DNA of 50,850 nt, taken from positions 1 through 50,850 of the forward strand of contig URRR01000016.1 of assembly GCA_900550365.1 (NCBI GenBank). Direction: 5' to 3'. A program made the translations under genes and the position numbers. Source of the DNA: an uncultured Prevotella sp. (GTDB lineage Bacteria; Bacteroidota; Bacteroidia; Bacteroidales; Bacteroidaceae). Every line of letters starts with the position of its first letter. The first letter of the stretch is position 1. Below the pieces are notes generated by a model, which made no database searches, had not been told where the DNA came from, and was given only the letters and a program-made list of their open reading frames with translations. Positions 1 to 7,722 of this stretch are shown here, piece by piece.

Positions 1-822
1 GTCAATTTCGGGTTTGATACGGTAACAGTAGGTGATGTGGCTGTCCATGTCCTTGACCAGCTTGACCTGTTCGGGATGGAAGTTGAGACGCCGTTCCATG
101 GCCGGGGCATCTATCTTGTCCCATTCGTGCTGCGGCAGGAACCGGTTTTCATGTCGGAAACACCAGAGTACGATCTGGTTTTCCCAGTTGCCCTTGAACA
201 CAGTCCCTTCATAGTCCTTCAGGAACTGCCGGAAGTTCTCTTCGGTCCTGAAAGCTATGTCGTAGCCCTGGTACAGGTTGCATGCGTCCGGACCCGTGTC
301 CTTGGTCAAATAATATTGTCTCCATGTTTCCGTGGTGAAATCACCGTAGAGCGGATCAGGTTCGGAATAGGACCATAACGGTACTTTTGCCGTGAATGTG
401 ACGGCACCGTTGGCACACGCTCCGCAGTTTCCCCAGTCCTTGAATGCACCTTCCGTCCATCTGACGAATTTCAATTGCTTGGGGTCAATATGGTGGAAGG
501 CCCCTCCGCTGACGCTTAGCTGGATATTGGCGTCCTGCTCCCATACAAAGGGAATATAAGGTTCTTCACAGATGGAAATCCGACCGCTCTCTTCATCATT
601 GTTTTCAATAAGGGCGTTGCCGTAATACTTCCCGTATCTGTCCACATAGATGAGTCTGTCTCCGACCTGCGGAGTCTTTTCAGAGCGTGTTCTCTCTATC
701 AGTTCCACATAATTGTTGGCCATATCCACGTCCTGCTGTGTCAGCCAGTGTTCGTGATCGTACAGTACATTCAATGGCTTGAGTGTTTCCACTGTGTACT
801 TCTTCTTCGCTTTCTGTAACAT
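1..822 (-). CDS. Partial mobile-element protein, DUF4121-like (C-terminus beyond window)
   Basis: An open frame of 274 codons runs from an ATG at 822 to the left window edge without a stop, so the gene is incomplete here. The protein starts MLQKAKKKYTVETLKPLNVL and is rich in aromatic residues; it has no signal peptide or membrane segment. From memory it resembles the DUF4121 proteins of Bacteroidales conjugative transposons, whose function is unknown. It points away from the phage block and its 5' leader contains the long hairpin at 862-1031. A short CCGGC/GCCGG hairpin lies just upstream of the start. The coding evidence is good because the frame is long and codon use is normal; the family name is a recollection only. 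A plus-strand frame over 37-378 is its shadow. Confidence 0.6.
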   Translation of the reverse strand, partial: MLQKAKKKYTVETLKPLNVLYDHEHWLTQQDVDMANNYVELIERTRSEKTPQVGDRLIYVDRYGKYYGNALIENNDEESGRISICEEPYIPFVWEQDANIQLSVSGGAFHHIDPKQLKFVRWTEGAFKDWGNCGACANGAVTFTAKVPLWSYSEPDPLYGDFTTETWRQYYLTKDTGPDACNLYQGYDIAFRTEENFRQFLKDYEGTVFKGNWENQIVLWCFRHENRFLPQHEWDKIDAPAMERRLNFHPEQVKLVKDMDSHITYCYRIKPEID

Positions 823-861
823 GACATTTGTTTTTTTGTTAGTCCGGCTTACAGGGGCCGG

Positions 862-1031
862 AGTTCCCATAACTACAGGCCTAAAAAGGTCGTGTTCCGT
901 ACATGCAAGGCTTCGGGAAAAAATACCGCAAGCCCTCCGGGGCGAGGATGATTTTTTCCACGAACCCGAAGGGCTTGGCCTTGCTTGTACGGGAAGAACA
1001 CGAATTACCTTTGCCTGTGGTTATGGGGACT
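862..1031. repeat. Large imperfect inverted repeat (long hairpin) in leader of the minus-strand gene
   Basis: The left arm (862-917) and right arm (965-1031) match in inverted orientation with a few gaps. Shared blocks include CCCATAACTACAGGC with its complement around 1014-1029, TCGTGTTC, CGTACATGCAAGG and CTTCGGG. The central loop holds a second small stem, GGAAAAAA paired with TTTTTTCC (about 916-959). Transcribed from the minus strand it would form a long structured 5' leader for the gene ending at 822. It could be an attenuator, a processed RNA, or a DNA site such as a transfer or replication origin. None of these can be chosen from sequence alone. Confidence 0.6.
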
Positions 1032-1115
1032 CGGCTACGGTATGCTCGTTTTTCCCGATATGTTTTTATTCCGTAAGATTGCAGCCGTTTATATGGCCTT
1101 TTCAGAAAGAAATGT

Positions 1116-1123
1116 TATCTTTG
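1116..1123 (+). promoter_or_regulatory. Possible Bacteroidetes promoter -7 box
   Basis: TATCTTTG matches the TAnnTTTG -7 consensus of Bacteroidetes. No good TTTG -33 box lies 19-21 bases upstream, so this is a weak call. It would transcribe toward the phage block. Confidence 0.3.
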
Positions 1124-1349
1124 CAAGTGAGATAAAGAGTTATTTGAAAGCATGAGAAATATAGCGGTTCGGAACAGTCCGGCTTTTTCTTATCCATTGC
1201 CCGTTCTCGTGCGAGTTTTATCCAATCTGTTGATAGTCAAATAAAACCTACCTGATTACAACAAATATAGCTAAATAATTTCACGAGTTGCGCAGATATA
1301 CATATAAAAATATAAAAAGCGGATAATTTAGCGGAAAATAATCTAAGGT

Positions 1350-2120
1350 ATGGCAAAAGAAGATAATGTAACAAAAAGTCGCAGAGACACTTTCCGCGAG
1401 AATTTCGCATCACGTCACCCTGATGTTAACATGGATGACGAGGAGGCATACTACGGAGCGTTAGAGGACGAGTATAATTCATCACAGGACGAGCTGATGC
1501 GTTACCGTGACAGTAACGAGAAGCTGAACAACATGTTCATGCAGAACCCGCAGGCGGCCTACTTTATGAACGACCTGCTTGACGGCAAGAAGCAGATGGG
1601 CGTGGTGCTGATAGAGCAGTTCGGCGACCTGTTCAAGGATGCGGTGAACGACCCCTCTGACGAGAACGTGAAGATGTTTGCGGACGCGCTTGACGAGCAC
1701 GCCAAGCGTATAAAGCAGAACGACGAGCTGCAGGCGGAGTTTGAGAAGAACATCGACCAGTCGGAGACTACCATTGAGAACTGGGCGGCACAGAACAAGA
1801 TGAAGCCTGAACAGATTGACGCTATCAGGGAGTATATCAACGGCCAGTTCGGCAACCTGATATCAGGAATAATAACGCCCGAGATGCTCGACTTCGCCTA
1901 CAAGGGACTGAACTATGACAAGGCCGTGGCTGCCGCAGAGGAAAGCGGCGAGGCTGCCGGACGCACGCAGCGCATAAAGGAGAACCTGCGCAAGGGCAAG
2001 GGTGACGGCATGCCCGTGATAGCAGGAGGCAGACAGGCACGACAGCAGCCGAAGGACAGCTTCCTGGCGAACACGGCCATGGAGGACCCGTGGAGCAAGG
2101 CAAAGAGAGAGAAATATTAA
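1350..2120 (+). CDS. Phage scaffold-like / capsid-assembly protein
   Basis: A 256-residue, highly charged, mostly helical protein rich in Asp, Glu, Gln and Lys, with coiled-coil-type stretches around residues 30-130. It has a basic C-terminal tail (about residues 205-256: many Arg/Lys, ending in KAKREKY). It has no membrane segment. It lies directly upstream of the capsid candidate. Position, acidity and a basic C-terminal tail are what scaffolding proteins show in many tailed phages; the tail would bind the capsid shell. No protease or portal gene precedes it, as would be usual. The start ATG at 1350 gives a full-length frame with AT-rich DNA upstream. The scaffold role is inferred from context, not from recognised homology. 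Confidence 0.55.
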   Translation: MAKEDNVTKSRRDTFRENFASRHPDVNMDDEEAYYGALEDEYNSSQDELMRYRDSNEKLNNMFMQNPQAAYFMNDLLDGKKQMGVVLIEQFGDLFKDAVNDPSDENVKMFADALDEHAKRIKQNDELQAEFEKNIDQSETTIENWAAQNKMKPEQIDAIREYINGQFGNLISGIITPEMLDFAYKGLNYDKAVAAAEESGEAAGRTQRIKENLRKGKGDGMPVIAGGRQARQQPKDSFLANTAMEDPWSKAKREKY

Positions 2121-2160
2121 AAGTGAAGAGTGAAAAGTGAAGAGTGAAGAATTAAGGTAA
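2121..2160. repeat. Short tandem AAGTGAAGAGTGAA-type intergenic repeat
   Basis: Between the scaffold-like gene and the capsid gene the sequence repeats AAGTGAAGAGTG with small changes and ends in GAATTAAGG. It belongs to the same AATTAAGAGTTAAG-type low-complexity motif seen at 3711-3812 and 22632-22717. Confidence 0.5.
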
Positions 2161-2207
2161 AAAGTGTGAGTAAGGATAACTTTATTAATTTTAAAAATAA
2201 GAGGAAG

Positions 2208-3701
2208 ATGAAAAAGTATTTCAGTTTGTTTGTGGGCTTTTTGCTCACTGTTGTTGCCTCGCTGACAGGAGCGGCGGGCAACGTTATCATGGCGGCAGGT
2301 ATGTCTGACTTGCCTGACGCTGGAAAGACGAAGGCCGGCGACGGCATTGAAAGTGTGGAGGACGTGACCAACTCAGGTATGAGCACGGTGACGCTTACCG
2401 AGCAGGAGGCTGATCAGGATTTCCACGTAACCGACCTTGACGAGAAGATTATGAAAATCAGGCCGATGTCTACTCCGCTGGAGCAGATTACTCGCGGCAA
2501 GGGCGGACGCCACATCAACTCAATGGTGACCAAATATTACAGCGTGGGCACGCGTCCCGTGATGACCACTCTTAAGGAGGCTGTAGTGGCGCAGGCGAGC
2601 GGAGACCGCACTACAATAAAGGTTACTGACACAGACCTGTTCACCGAGGATGACACGATACGTGTGGTAGGCGTGCCTGCCGTTTACGACGAGAAGGGCG
2701 TGAAGTATGAGGAAGGCGACCTTATCCCCGACCTGATGCTGAAGGTTATCGGCGTAGACGAGAAGACGGGCGACCTTACCGTGTTCGCGGTAAACGGTAA
2801 TCAGGACAGCAATAAGAAGAGCATTTGGTTGCCGGTAATAGCAAAGGACACACGTCTGGTACGTATGGGCAAGGCCTGCTCGGAGCTTGACGCGCAGACA
2901 GGTATGTTCACCAATCTGCCCACGCCGGAGGAGCAGTACTGCCAGAACTTCATGCTCCAGGTAGAGCAGTCTACATTCGAGAAGCTGTGGAAGAACGAGG
3001 CCAACTGGACGTTCTCTGACCTTGAAGAGGAGGCCGTATATGACTTCAAAGTGACACGTGAGCTTACATCACTCTTTGGAGTGAAGAACGTTATCGCACA
3101 CGCATCGAAGAAGAACCAGCTTACTTATTTCACTAAAGGTATATGGTGGATGGCCGGCAAGGACATCACTCTCGGCCACTGGGAAGGTACTGGAGCTGAC
3201 GCCAAGCTCGTAATTAACGAGGACGACCTTGTAGACTTCTCCAAGGACCTGTTTATCGGCGTCGCGTCGTCAAAGCGTAAGGTGCTGTTCGCCGGCTCTG
3301 ACATGGTAGCGGCAATATCTAAGATTAAGTCAGACCGCTTCCGTGCGAAGGAGACCGTATCAATATGGGATTTGCGCTTCACATCATTCAAGACAGACTT
3401 CGGCGAGGTGCTGCTTATCCACCACGAGCTGTTTGACCAGGCAGGCATGTCGGATATGGGCTTCGCTCTTGAGGACGGCTATCTGGAGAAGCGTTTCTTC
3501 ATCTCATTCCAGAAGGCTGTTCTTGACCTTAAGACTGCCGGCATACGTAACTCTGAGGCAAGAGTGCTGCAGGAGGTAAGCTGCCTCGTGCTGAAGAACG
3601 CAAGGGCACACGCACGCGTAAGCCTCGCACCGAAACCGGCTGACACCTCAGCAGGCGGCGGTCAGGATAGCGACAGCGAAGACAGCGGCTTACAAGGTTA
3701 A
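2208..3701 (+). CDS. Phage major capsid protein candidate
   Basis: A protein of about 497 residues from the ATG at 2208; a GTG at 2166 would add 14 residues. It is the largest single-frame product in the head region and follows the scaffold-like gene. Features fitting an HK97-fold capsid protein of the type common in gut Bacteroidales phages are a conserved-looking STPLEQITRGKGG segment, a QNFMLQVEQSTFEKLW helix segment and a C-terminal domain ending in a low-complexity Ser/Asp/Gly tail. The first 30 residues (MKKYFSLFVGFLLTVVAS and following) are strongly hydrophobic and look like a signal peptide, which is odd for a capsid subunit; a later start at the MAAGMSD region or cleavage during maturation could remove it. 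Capsid identity is inferred from size, order and motif resemblance. Confidence 0.65.
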   Translation: MKKYFSLFVGFLLTVVASLTGAAGNVIMAAGMSDLPDAGKTKAGDGIESVEDVTNSGMSTVTLTEQEADQDFHVTDLDEKIMKIRPMSTPLEQITRGKGGRHINSMVTKYYSVGTRPVMTTLKEAVVAQASGDRTTIKVTDTDLFTEDDTIRVVGVPAVYDEKGVKYEEGDLIPDLMLKVIGVDEKTGDLTVFAVNGNQDSNKKSIWLPVIAKDTRLVRMGKACSELDAQTGMFTNLPTPEEQYCQNFMLQVEQSTFEKLWKNEANWTFSDLEEEAVYDFKVTRELTSLFGVKNVIAHASKKNQLTYFTKGIWWMAGKDITLGHWEGTGADAKLVINEDDLVDFSKDLFIGVASSKRKVLFAGSDMVAAISKIKSDRFRAKETVSIWDLRFTSFKTDFGEVLLIHHELFDQAGMSDMGFALEDGYLEKRFFISFQKAVLDLKTAGIRNSEARVLQEVSCLVLKNARAHARVSLAPKPADTSAGGGQDSDSEDSGLQG

Positions 3702-3710
3702 GAGTGAAAA

Positions 3711-3812
3711 ATGAGGAATTAAGAGTTGAGGAAACAGGTAATATGGTTATACGGTCAATGGCTGGCAGCCGTTCTGGCGGTTTTCTTAACTCTTAATTCT
3801 TACTTCTTAATT
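3711..3812. repeat. AT-rich inverted repeat of AATTAAGAGTT type
   Basis: GGAATTAAGAGTT (3715-3727) pairs with AACTCTTAATTCT around 3787-3799, enclosing about 60 bases that contain a small GCTGGCAGCC-type stem. It lies between the capsid gene and the next structural gene and could reduce transcription between them. The same motif family occurs at 22632-22717 in chromosomal DNA. Confidence 0.5.
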
Positions 3813-3826
3813 AAATCAAATCAATT

Positions 3827-4213
3827 ATGGCGAGAAAAACATACATAAGCAGAAAAAGCATACCTCATTTCTCCGTAGGCGAGAGACGCATAGCCTTTCA
3901 GCCCTCAACGCAGGGAAACTCGTTTTTCACCACGGGCGACACCGAGCTGCAGAAACGTATCGAGGCGCATCCGTGGTACAGAAAGAAGTTCGTGATATAC
4001 TCTGTGGAGGATGACGACAATGACGACACGGCACAGGAGAATGTGAGCAAGGCAGCCGGCGTGGAGCTGACAGACAAGCATTTCGCCACACTGGCAGATG
4101 CGAAGAGTTATCTGGCATCTGAGTTCGGTGCAGTAAGGAGCAACATAAGGACACAGGAGCAGGCCATTGAGACAGGACGCTCAAACGGTATAAACATTAT
4201 ATTCGACAGGTAA
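3827..4213 (+). CDS. Phage structural protein of unknown function (128 aa)
   Basis: A small soluble protein directly after the capsid gene. The N-terminus is basic (MARKTYISRKS). The middle (about residues 50-75) is acidic with a run of Asp. The C-terminal 45 residues (KHFATLADAKSYLASEF and onward) look like a small helical domain of the kind found on head-decoration or head-completion proteins. It abuts the next gene with no gap (stop TAA at 4211-4213, ATG at 4214), indicating co-translation. I do not recognise a named family; the head-associated role is inferred from position. Confidence 0.6.
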   Translation: MARKTYISRKSIPHFSVGERRIAFQPSTQGNSFFTTGDTELQKRIEAHPWYRKKFVIYSVEDDDNDDTAQENVSKAAGVELTDKHFATLADAKSYLASEFGAVRSNIRTQEQAIETGRSNGINIIFDR

Positions 4214-4879
4214 ATGCAGTACGCTGAAAGCACGATAATAAAGGATGTAAGGGTGGCGATAGACGAGAACACCACGATAACATCGTTCACAGGCCCTGAC
4301 GGCACCACGTTTGACACCGACACGCTGGAAATGGAGGAGATAATAAAGTCCAAGATTGCCGACGGCGTTAATGCGGTAAGGAAGGCGGCCCCTTTATCGA
4401 TGCTTGACTTGTCACGTAAGGCAAGCGGTACAGACTGGCCCGTAACATGGATTGACGAGGACAAATGTATAGGCGAGGTAAGCGTTCCGGACGACTATCT
4501 GAAACTGGCGATGTTCAAGATGTCAGACTGGGCGCACGCCGTGACGACCCCCGTGCAGGCTGACAGCGCGATGTATCACCAGCAGTTCAGCGAGTGGAAG
4601 GGCGTAAGAGGCAATCCCTCACGGCCGAACATAGCGATAGTAACCAACATGACGACGGGCGACAGCGTGATACAGTTCTTCTCGTGCGACAACACGGAGG
4701 CGACAGCCGAGTTGACATACGTAAAGAGATGCGACGCGTCGGACAACGGCAACTACGACATAGAGAAGCCGATATACCGGGCGGTAGTGCTCAAGACGGC
4801 GGCACTCGTGGCGGCGACATACAGCAACGGAGACCTGATGAACCTGCTGGACACTCTCGCTCAGGAGAACTTAAACTGA
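4214..4879 (+). CDS. Phage head-tail connector / neck-type protein candidate
   Basis: A 221-residue protein starting immediately after the previous stop. The first 100 residues contain several amphipathic helices (MEEIIKSKIADGVNAVRKAA), followed by a beta-rich middle and a final helical segment with many Ala and Leu. Helix-plus-beta adaptor proteins of about this size typically follow the capsid gene in tailed phages and bind under the portal. No portal gene is visible in this window, so the assignment stays tentative. It is tightly spaced with its neighbours (8 bases to the next start). Confidence 0.5.
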   Translation: MQYAESTIIKDVRVAIDENTTITSFTGPDGTTFDTDTLEMEEIIKSKIADGVNAVRKAAPLSMLDLSRKASGTDWPVTWIDEDKCIGEVSVPDDYLKLAMFKMSDWAHAVTTPVQADSAMYHQQFSEWKGVRGNPSRPNIAIVTNMTTGDSVIQFFSCDNTEATAELTYVKRCDASDNGNYDIEKPIYRAVVLKTAALVAATYSNGDLMNLLDTLAQENLN

Positions 4880-4886
4880 CAGACGG

Positions 4887-5693
4887 ATGAAAATAAGGAA
4901 ACACAAGATAACCGTAACGCTCGACTGGGCTTCGATAAACAAGGACGTACAGGACAAGGCGTTCCGCATGGCGAGACTGGCGAAGCTCGGCGTGGAGAAC
5001 CAGACAGCGGCAGACCGGCTGGAGAGCGAGATTTCGCTGTCAGAAGAGGACATGTCCCTGCTGAAAAGGGCGATGACGCAGGGCCTCGCGGAAGTGATGA
5101 CGATGTGCAACCAGTATGTATGGAGCACATCGCATATCTCTGACAATTACCTAATTAATGACGACACGCTGACCATAACGCTCATGATGCCCGTGAACTT
5201 CAACCTTGCCGGATGTGAAAGTCTCGGGCAGATGATACACGCCTACATCATAGCAAAGGCCATGACGGAGTGGTACAGATATACGGTGCCGGCACGTGCG
5301 GAAGAACAGCAGGCGCTGTGCGACAATGCGAGGGGCGAGATACAGAAGATATTAAACGCACGTGTGAGGATGACGCCGCACGTCAGGACAGTGGAAATAA
5401 TCGTAGGCGACAAGAAGCCGAACACGACGATGCTTTATTGCTTTGACAACGAGCGGTTTGAAGACGTGCCTTCTGACAAATATACAATCCACACTACAAC
5501 GGAGCGCAAGGTGACGTTTACGGCAAATGAGGATAATCCCAAAGCCGTGGCCGTAGGCCTGCCGTTAGGATACACGCCCAATATCGGCAATGAGGAAACC
5601 GAGGAGTTAGGCAAGGTGGTTTATGATGACAAGGTGTACGTATGGTGGACAACGGCATCACGGTTTTATGAAAATTCTGAAATAACATATTAA
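4887..5693 (+). CDS. Phage structural protein, possible neck or ring component
   Basis: A 268-residue soluble protein. The N-terminal 90 residues are helical and charged; the centre (about 85-150) contains a helix pair with Trp-Tyr (MTEWYRYTVPARAEEQQAL); the C-terminal 100 residues are beta-rich. It is co-directional with 7 bases after the upstream gene and 13 before the fibre gene. I do not recognise the family. Its place between connector-like and fibre genes suggests a neck or short-tail part, which is inference. Confidence 0.5.
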   Translation: MKIRKHKITVTLDWASINKDVQDKAFRMARLAKLGVENQTAADRLESEISLSEEDMSLLKRAMTQGLAEVMTMCNQYVWSTSHISDNYLINDDTLTITLMMPVNFNLAGCESLGQMIHAYIIAKAMTEWYRYTVPARAEEQQALCDNARGEIQKILNARVRMTPHVRTVEIIVGDKKPNTTMLYCFDNERFEDVPSDKYTIHTTTERKVTFTANEDNPKAVAVGLPLGYTPNIGNEETEELGKVVYDDKVYVWWTTASRFYENSEITY

Positions 5694-5706
5694 AAAAACA
5701 AGCGTA

Positions 5707-7722
5707 ATGAAATCAATAAGGATAGGCAACGACATAAGGATAGAGTGGCCGATAGTGCTGAGCGGCGATGTTGAGAAACTGAAGGAACTTGATCTGGCGG
5801 TAGAGGTACGTCCGAGCAGGAAGATTGTGGATACACATAACTTTGCCGACGAGACCAAGGACGAAGACAGATGTCCCGATTTTATCAGAAAGGAAACAAC
5901 GGTGATGATGAACGGCGGTATAGAATGCCGTCCTGACATCGGCGACGGCAAGGAACGATGCAGGCCGTGCCTGCCGTCGAAACCCGGACACACGCACAGA
6001 CCGCTGCCGCCGGCTCCCGTGATGCTGCCTTATCATATTGAGGATAATACGCTTATAGCCATATGGACTGCCGACAGACAGTTTGCCACTGGCGACTATG
6101 ACATAATACTTTACGCACACAAGAACGAAGGCGGCCAGGCTGTCTGCGACCAGTACCGCTTTGTTCGTTTGGTATCTCACACTGCGCAGGCAGATGCTCC
6201 TGACGGCAGCGGCATAGAGGCCGTGATAGCTATGCAGCCCGTGACGCTTGAGCTGTCCGGTCTGTCGGCATACGAGGTGGCCGTTGTGAACGGTTTTCAG
6301 GGCAGCGAGGCGGAGTGGCTCGAAAGCCTGAAAGCTGTGAAGTTAGGCGGTTATAAGTCTGTTGAAAGCATAGAAAGTCTTCCACAGCAAGGAGATGAGA
6401 ATATAGGATATATAATAGGCACAAGATTGTATCTTTACGTCGGTACCGGCGGCGATACTCTTGAAGGCAAGTATAAAGACGTAGGAGAGTTCAGAGGACC
6501 GCAAGGTACACCCGGCTCTGACGGAAAGTCAGCTTATGAACTGGCTGTTGACGGAGGCTTTGAAGGAAGTGTAGAAGAATGGCTTGCATCGTTGAACGGG
6601 ACGGACGGCAATGACGGTATTTCTCCTTTAATCCGGATTAACAATAAGCGCTTTGAGCAAAGTACAAATGGCGGAGCCAGTTGGACAGCTTTAAGTGACC
6701 AATTTGATAATAGGCTATATATCAAAGGATATGTAGATGCTGTTAGCAGTCTCCCTAAAAATGCACTGATTGGTGATATATATGGCGTAGGTCCTGTGTA
6801 TATGGATGATGATTCGGAGCATACCAAGCCCTATTATCAAATGTATATAAACACCGTTTCAAGCTGGAATAAGAACTACACTATCACAAAAGTTTATCAG
6901 AGCGATACTGAGTTACCGCAGTCGGCAGAAAACAACGAGATAATATTGATTAAGAAATCTACGGATAACTACCTTGTATATAAATATGCAAACGGTAGTT
7001 GGAATCTGCTTGCTAATCTTGCTGAAATATATGCCCAGAAAGAAGATATTGTAAACAGAGGTGATAATGTTTATGCCTTAGTCCAGGCGGCAATAGAAAA
7101 TCAGTACGAACTATACGAAAGAGTTGTTTCCTGGGTTAATTTCGGCACATATAATTCAATAGCTGCTGGTATCGTTCAGACGACGGGCACGGGCGAGAAT
7201 GTAGTTATGAGCCAAAAGGCGGTGACGGAGGAAATTAACAACCTTAACGCAAACACAGGCGTTGACGAGTACGAGGAGTTCTCAGCGTCAAAGGCTTACA
7301 ATGCCGGAGATGTTGTGAAGTATAACGGCCTTTTATATAAATTTACGAGCGAGCATACCGCTGGGGCGTGGGATGAAAGCCAAGTGGAGAATACTTGCTT
7401 GAAAAGGGAATTTAAGAAAAACTTAAATACAGTTAGCAGTATTGTGTATACTGATAATAAGTACGTTAATGATGTTATAAAATCTTTATATATAGACACA
7501 AGCAAATATACAGGGGATAAGTCGTTATTGTTTATTCGTGTTGTTGTAAAACTGGATGACACAAATAGAATCCAAATATCGTCAACAGAAGATGGTTTTT
7601 CTCCAGTTAACTTCGACACAAAGGATAATAACCTATTTAAGGTATCAAAAAATACAGCATTTGGGAATTTAACAATATATGCTTTAGCAGATTGGAGTAA
7701 GCATATTCAACTGTGGTTCTAA
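5707..7722 (+). CDS. Phage receptor-binding / tail-fibre protein with collagen-like and carbohydrate-binding segments
   Basis: A 671-residue multidomain protein. Residues 1-175 form a unique N-terminal attachment region. Two copies of a phage-fibre linker follow: LSAYEVAVVNGFQGSEAEWL (about 185-205) and KSAYELAVDGGFEGSVEEWL (about 275-295), the second preceded by a short collagen-like Gly-X-Y run (GPQGTPGSDG). A VVMSQKAVTEEIN linker lies near residue 500, then a ChiC/CBM5-12-like module (YNAGDVVKYNGLLYKF, about 530-550). From about position 6600 the DNA turns markedly AT-rich, a sign of domain replacement from another source. The frame stops at 7722, overlapping the next frame by 10 bases in a -1 relation; the two may once have been one reading frame. 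It probably decides host surface binding. Confidence 0.7.
   Translation: MKSIRIGNDIRIEWPIVLSGDVEKLKELDLAVEVRPSRKIVDTHNFADETKDEDRCPDFIRKETTVMMNGGIECRPDIGDGKERCRPCLPSKPGHTHRPLPPAPVMLPYHIEDNTLIAIWTADRQFATGDYDIILYAHKNEGGQAVCDQYRFVRLVSHTAQADAPDGSGIEAVIAMQPVTLELSGLSAYEVAVVNGFQGSEAEWLESLKAVKLGGYKSVESIESLPQQGDENIGYIIGTRLYLYVGTGGDTLEGKYKDVGEFRGPQGTPGSDGKSAYELAVDGGFEGSVEEWLASLNGTDGNDGISPLIRINNKRFEQSTNGGASWTALSDQFDNRLYIKGYVDAVSSLPKNALIGDIYGVGPVYMDDDSEHTKPYYQMYINTVSSWNKNYTITKVYQSDTELPQSAENNEIILIKKSTDNYLVYKYANGSWNLLANLAEIYAQKEDIVNRGDNVYALVQAAIENQYELYERVVSWVNFGTYNSIAAGIVQTTGTGENVVMSQKAVTEEINNLNANTGVDEYEEFSASKAYNAGDVVKYNGLLYKFTSEHTAGAWDESQVENTCLKREFKKNLNTVSSIVYTDNKYVNDVIKSLYIDTSKYTGDKSLLFIRVVVKLDDTNRIQISSTEDGFSPVNFDTKDNNLFKVSKNTAFGNLTIYALADWSKHIQLWF

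Larger units (their letters stand above)
830..1349. other. 520 bp without a convincing gene, between element modules
   Basis: The segment holds the large dyad at 862-1031, a possible plus-strand promoter -7 box at 1116-1123 and a 30-codon frame at 1152-1244 (ATG to TAA, starting MRNIAVRNSPAFS). The short frame follows the promoter-like box by about 25 bases, but nothing else supports it as a gene. From about 1245 to 1349 the DNA is AT-rich with no long ORF and leads into the first phage gene. The junction between the conjugative-element-like DNA and the phage block must lie somewhere here, but I could not find an attachment-site repeat matching the right end. Confidence 0.5.

Noticed and set aside
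37..378. Plus-strand open frame of 113 codons
   Set aside because: It is the antisense shadow of the minus-strand frame 822-1, which is longer, runs off the edge and has better codon use.
830..1349. Left attachment site of the prophage
   Set aside because: No copy of the tRNA-His 3' sequence or of the region upstream of the integrase is found here, so the left border cannot be set.
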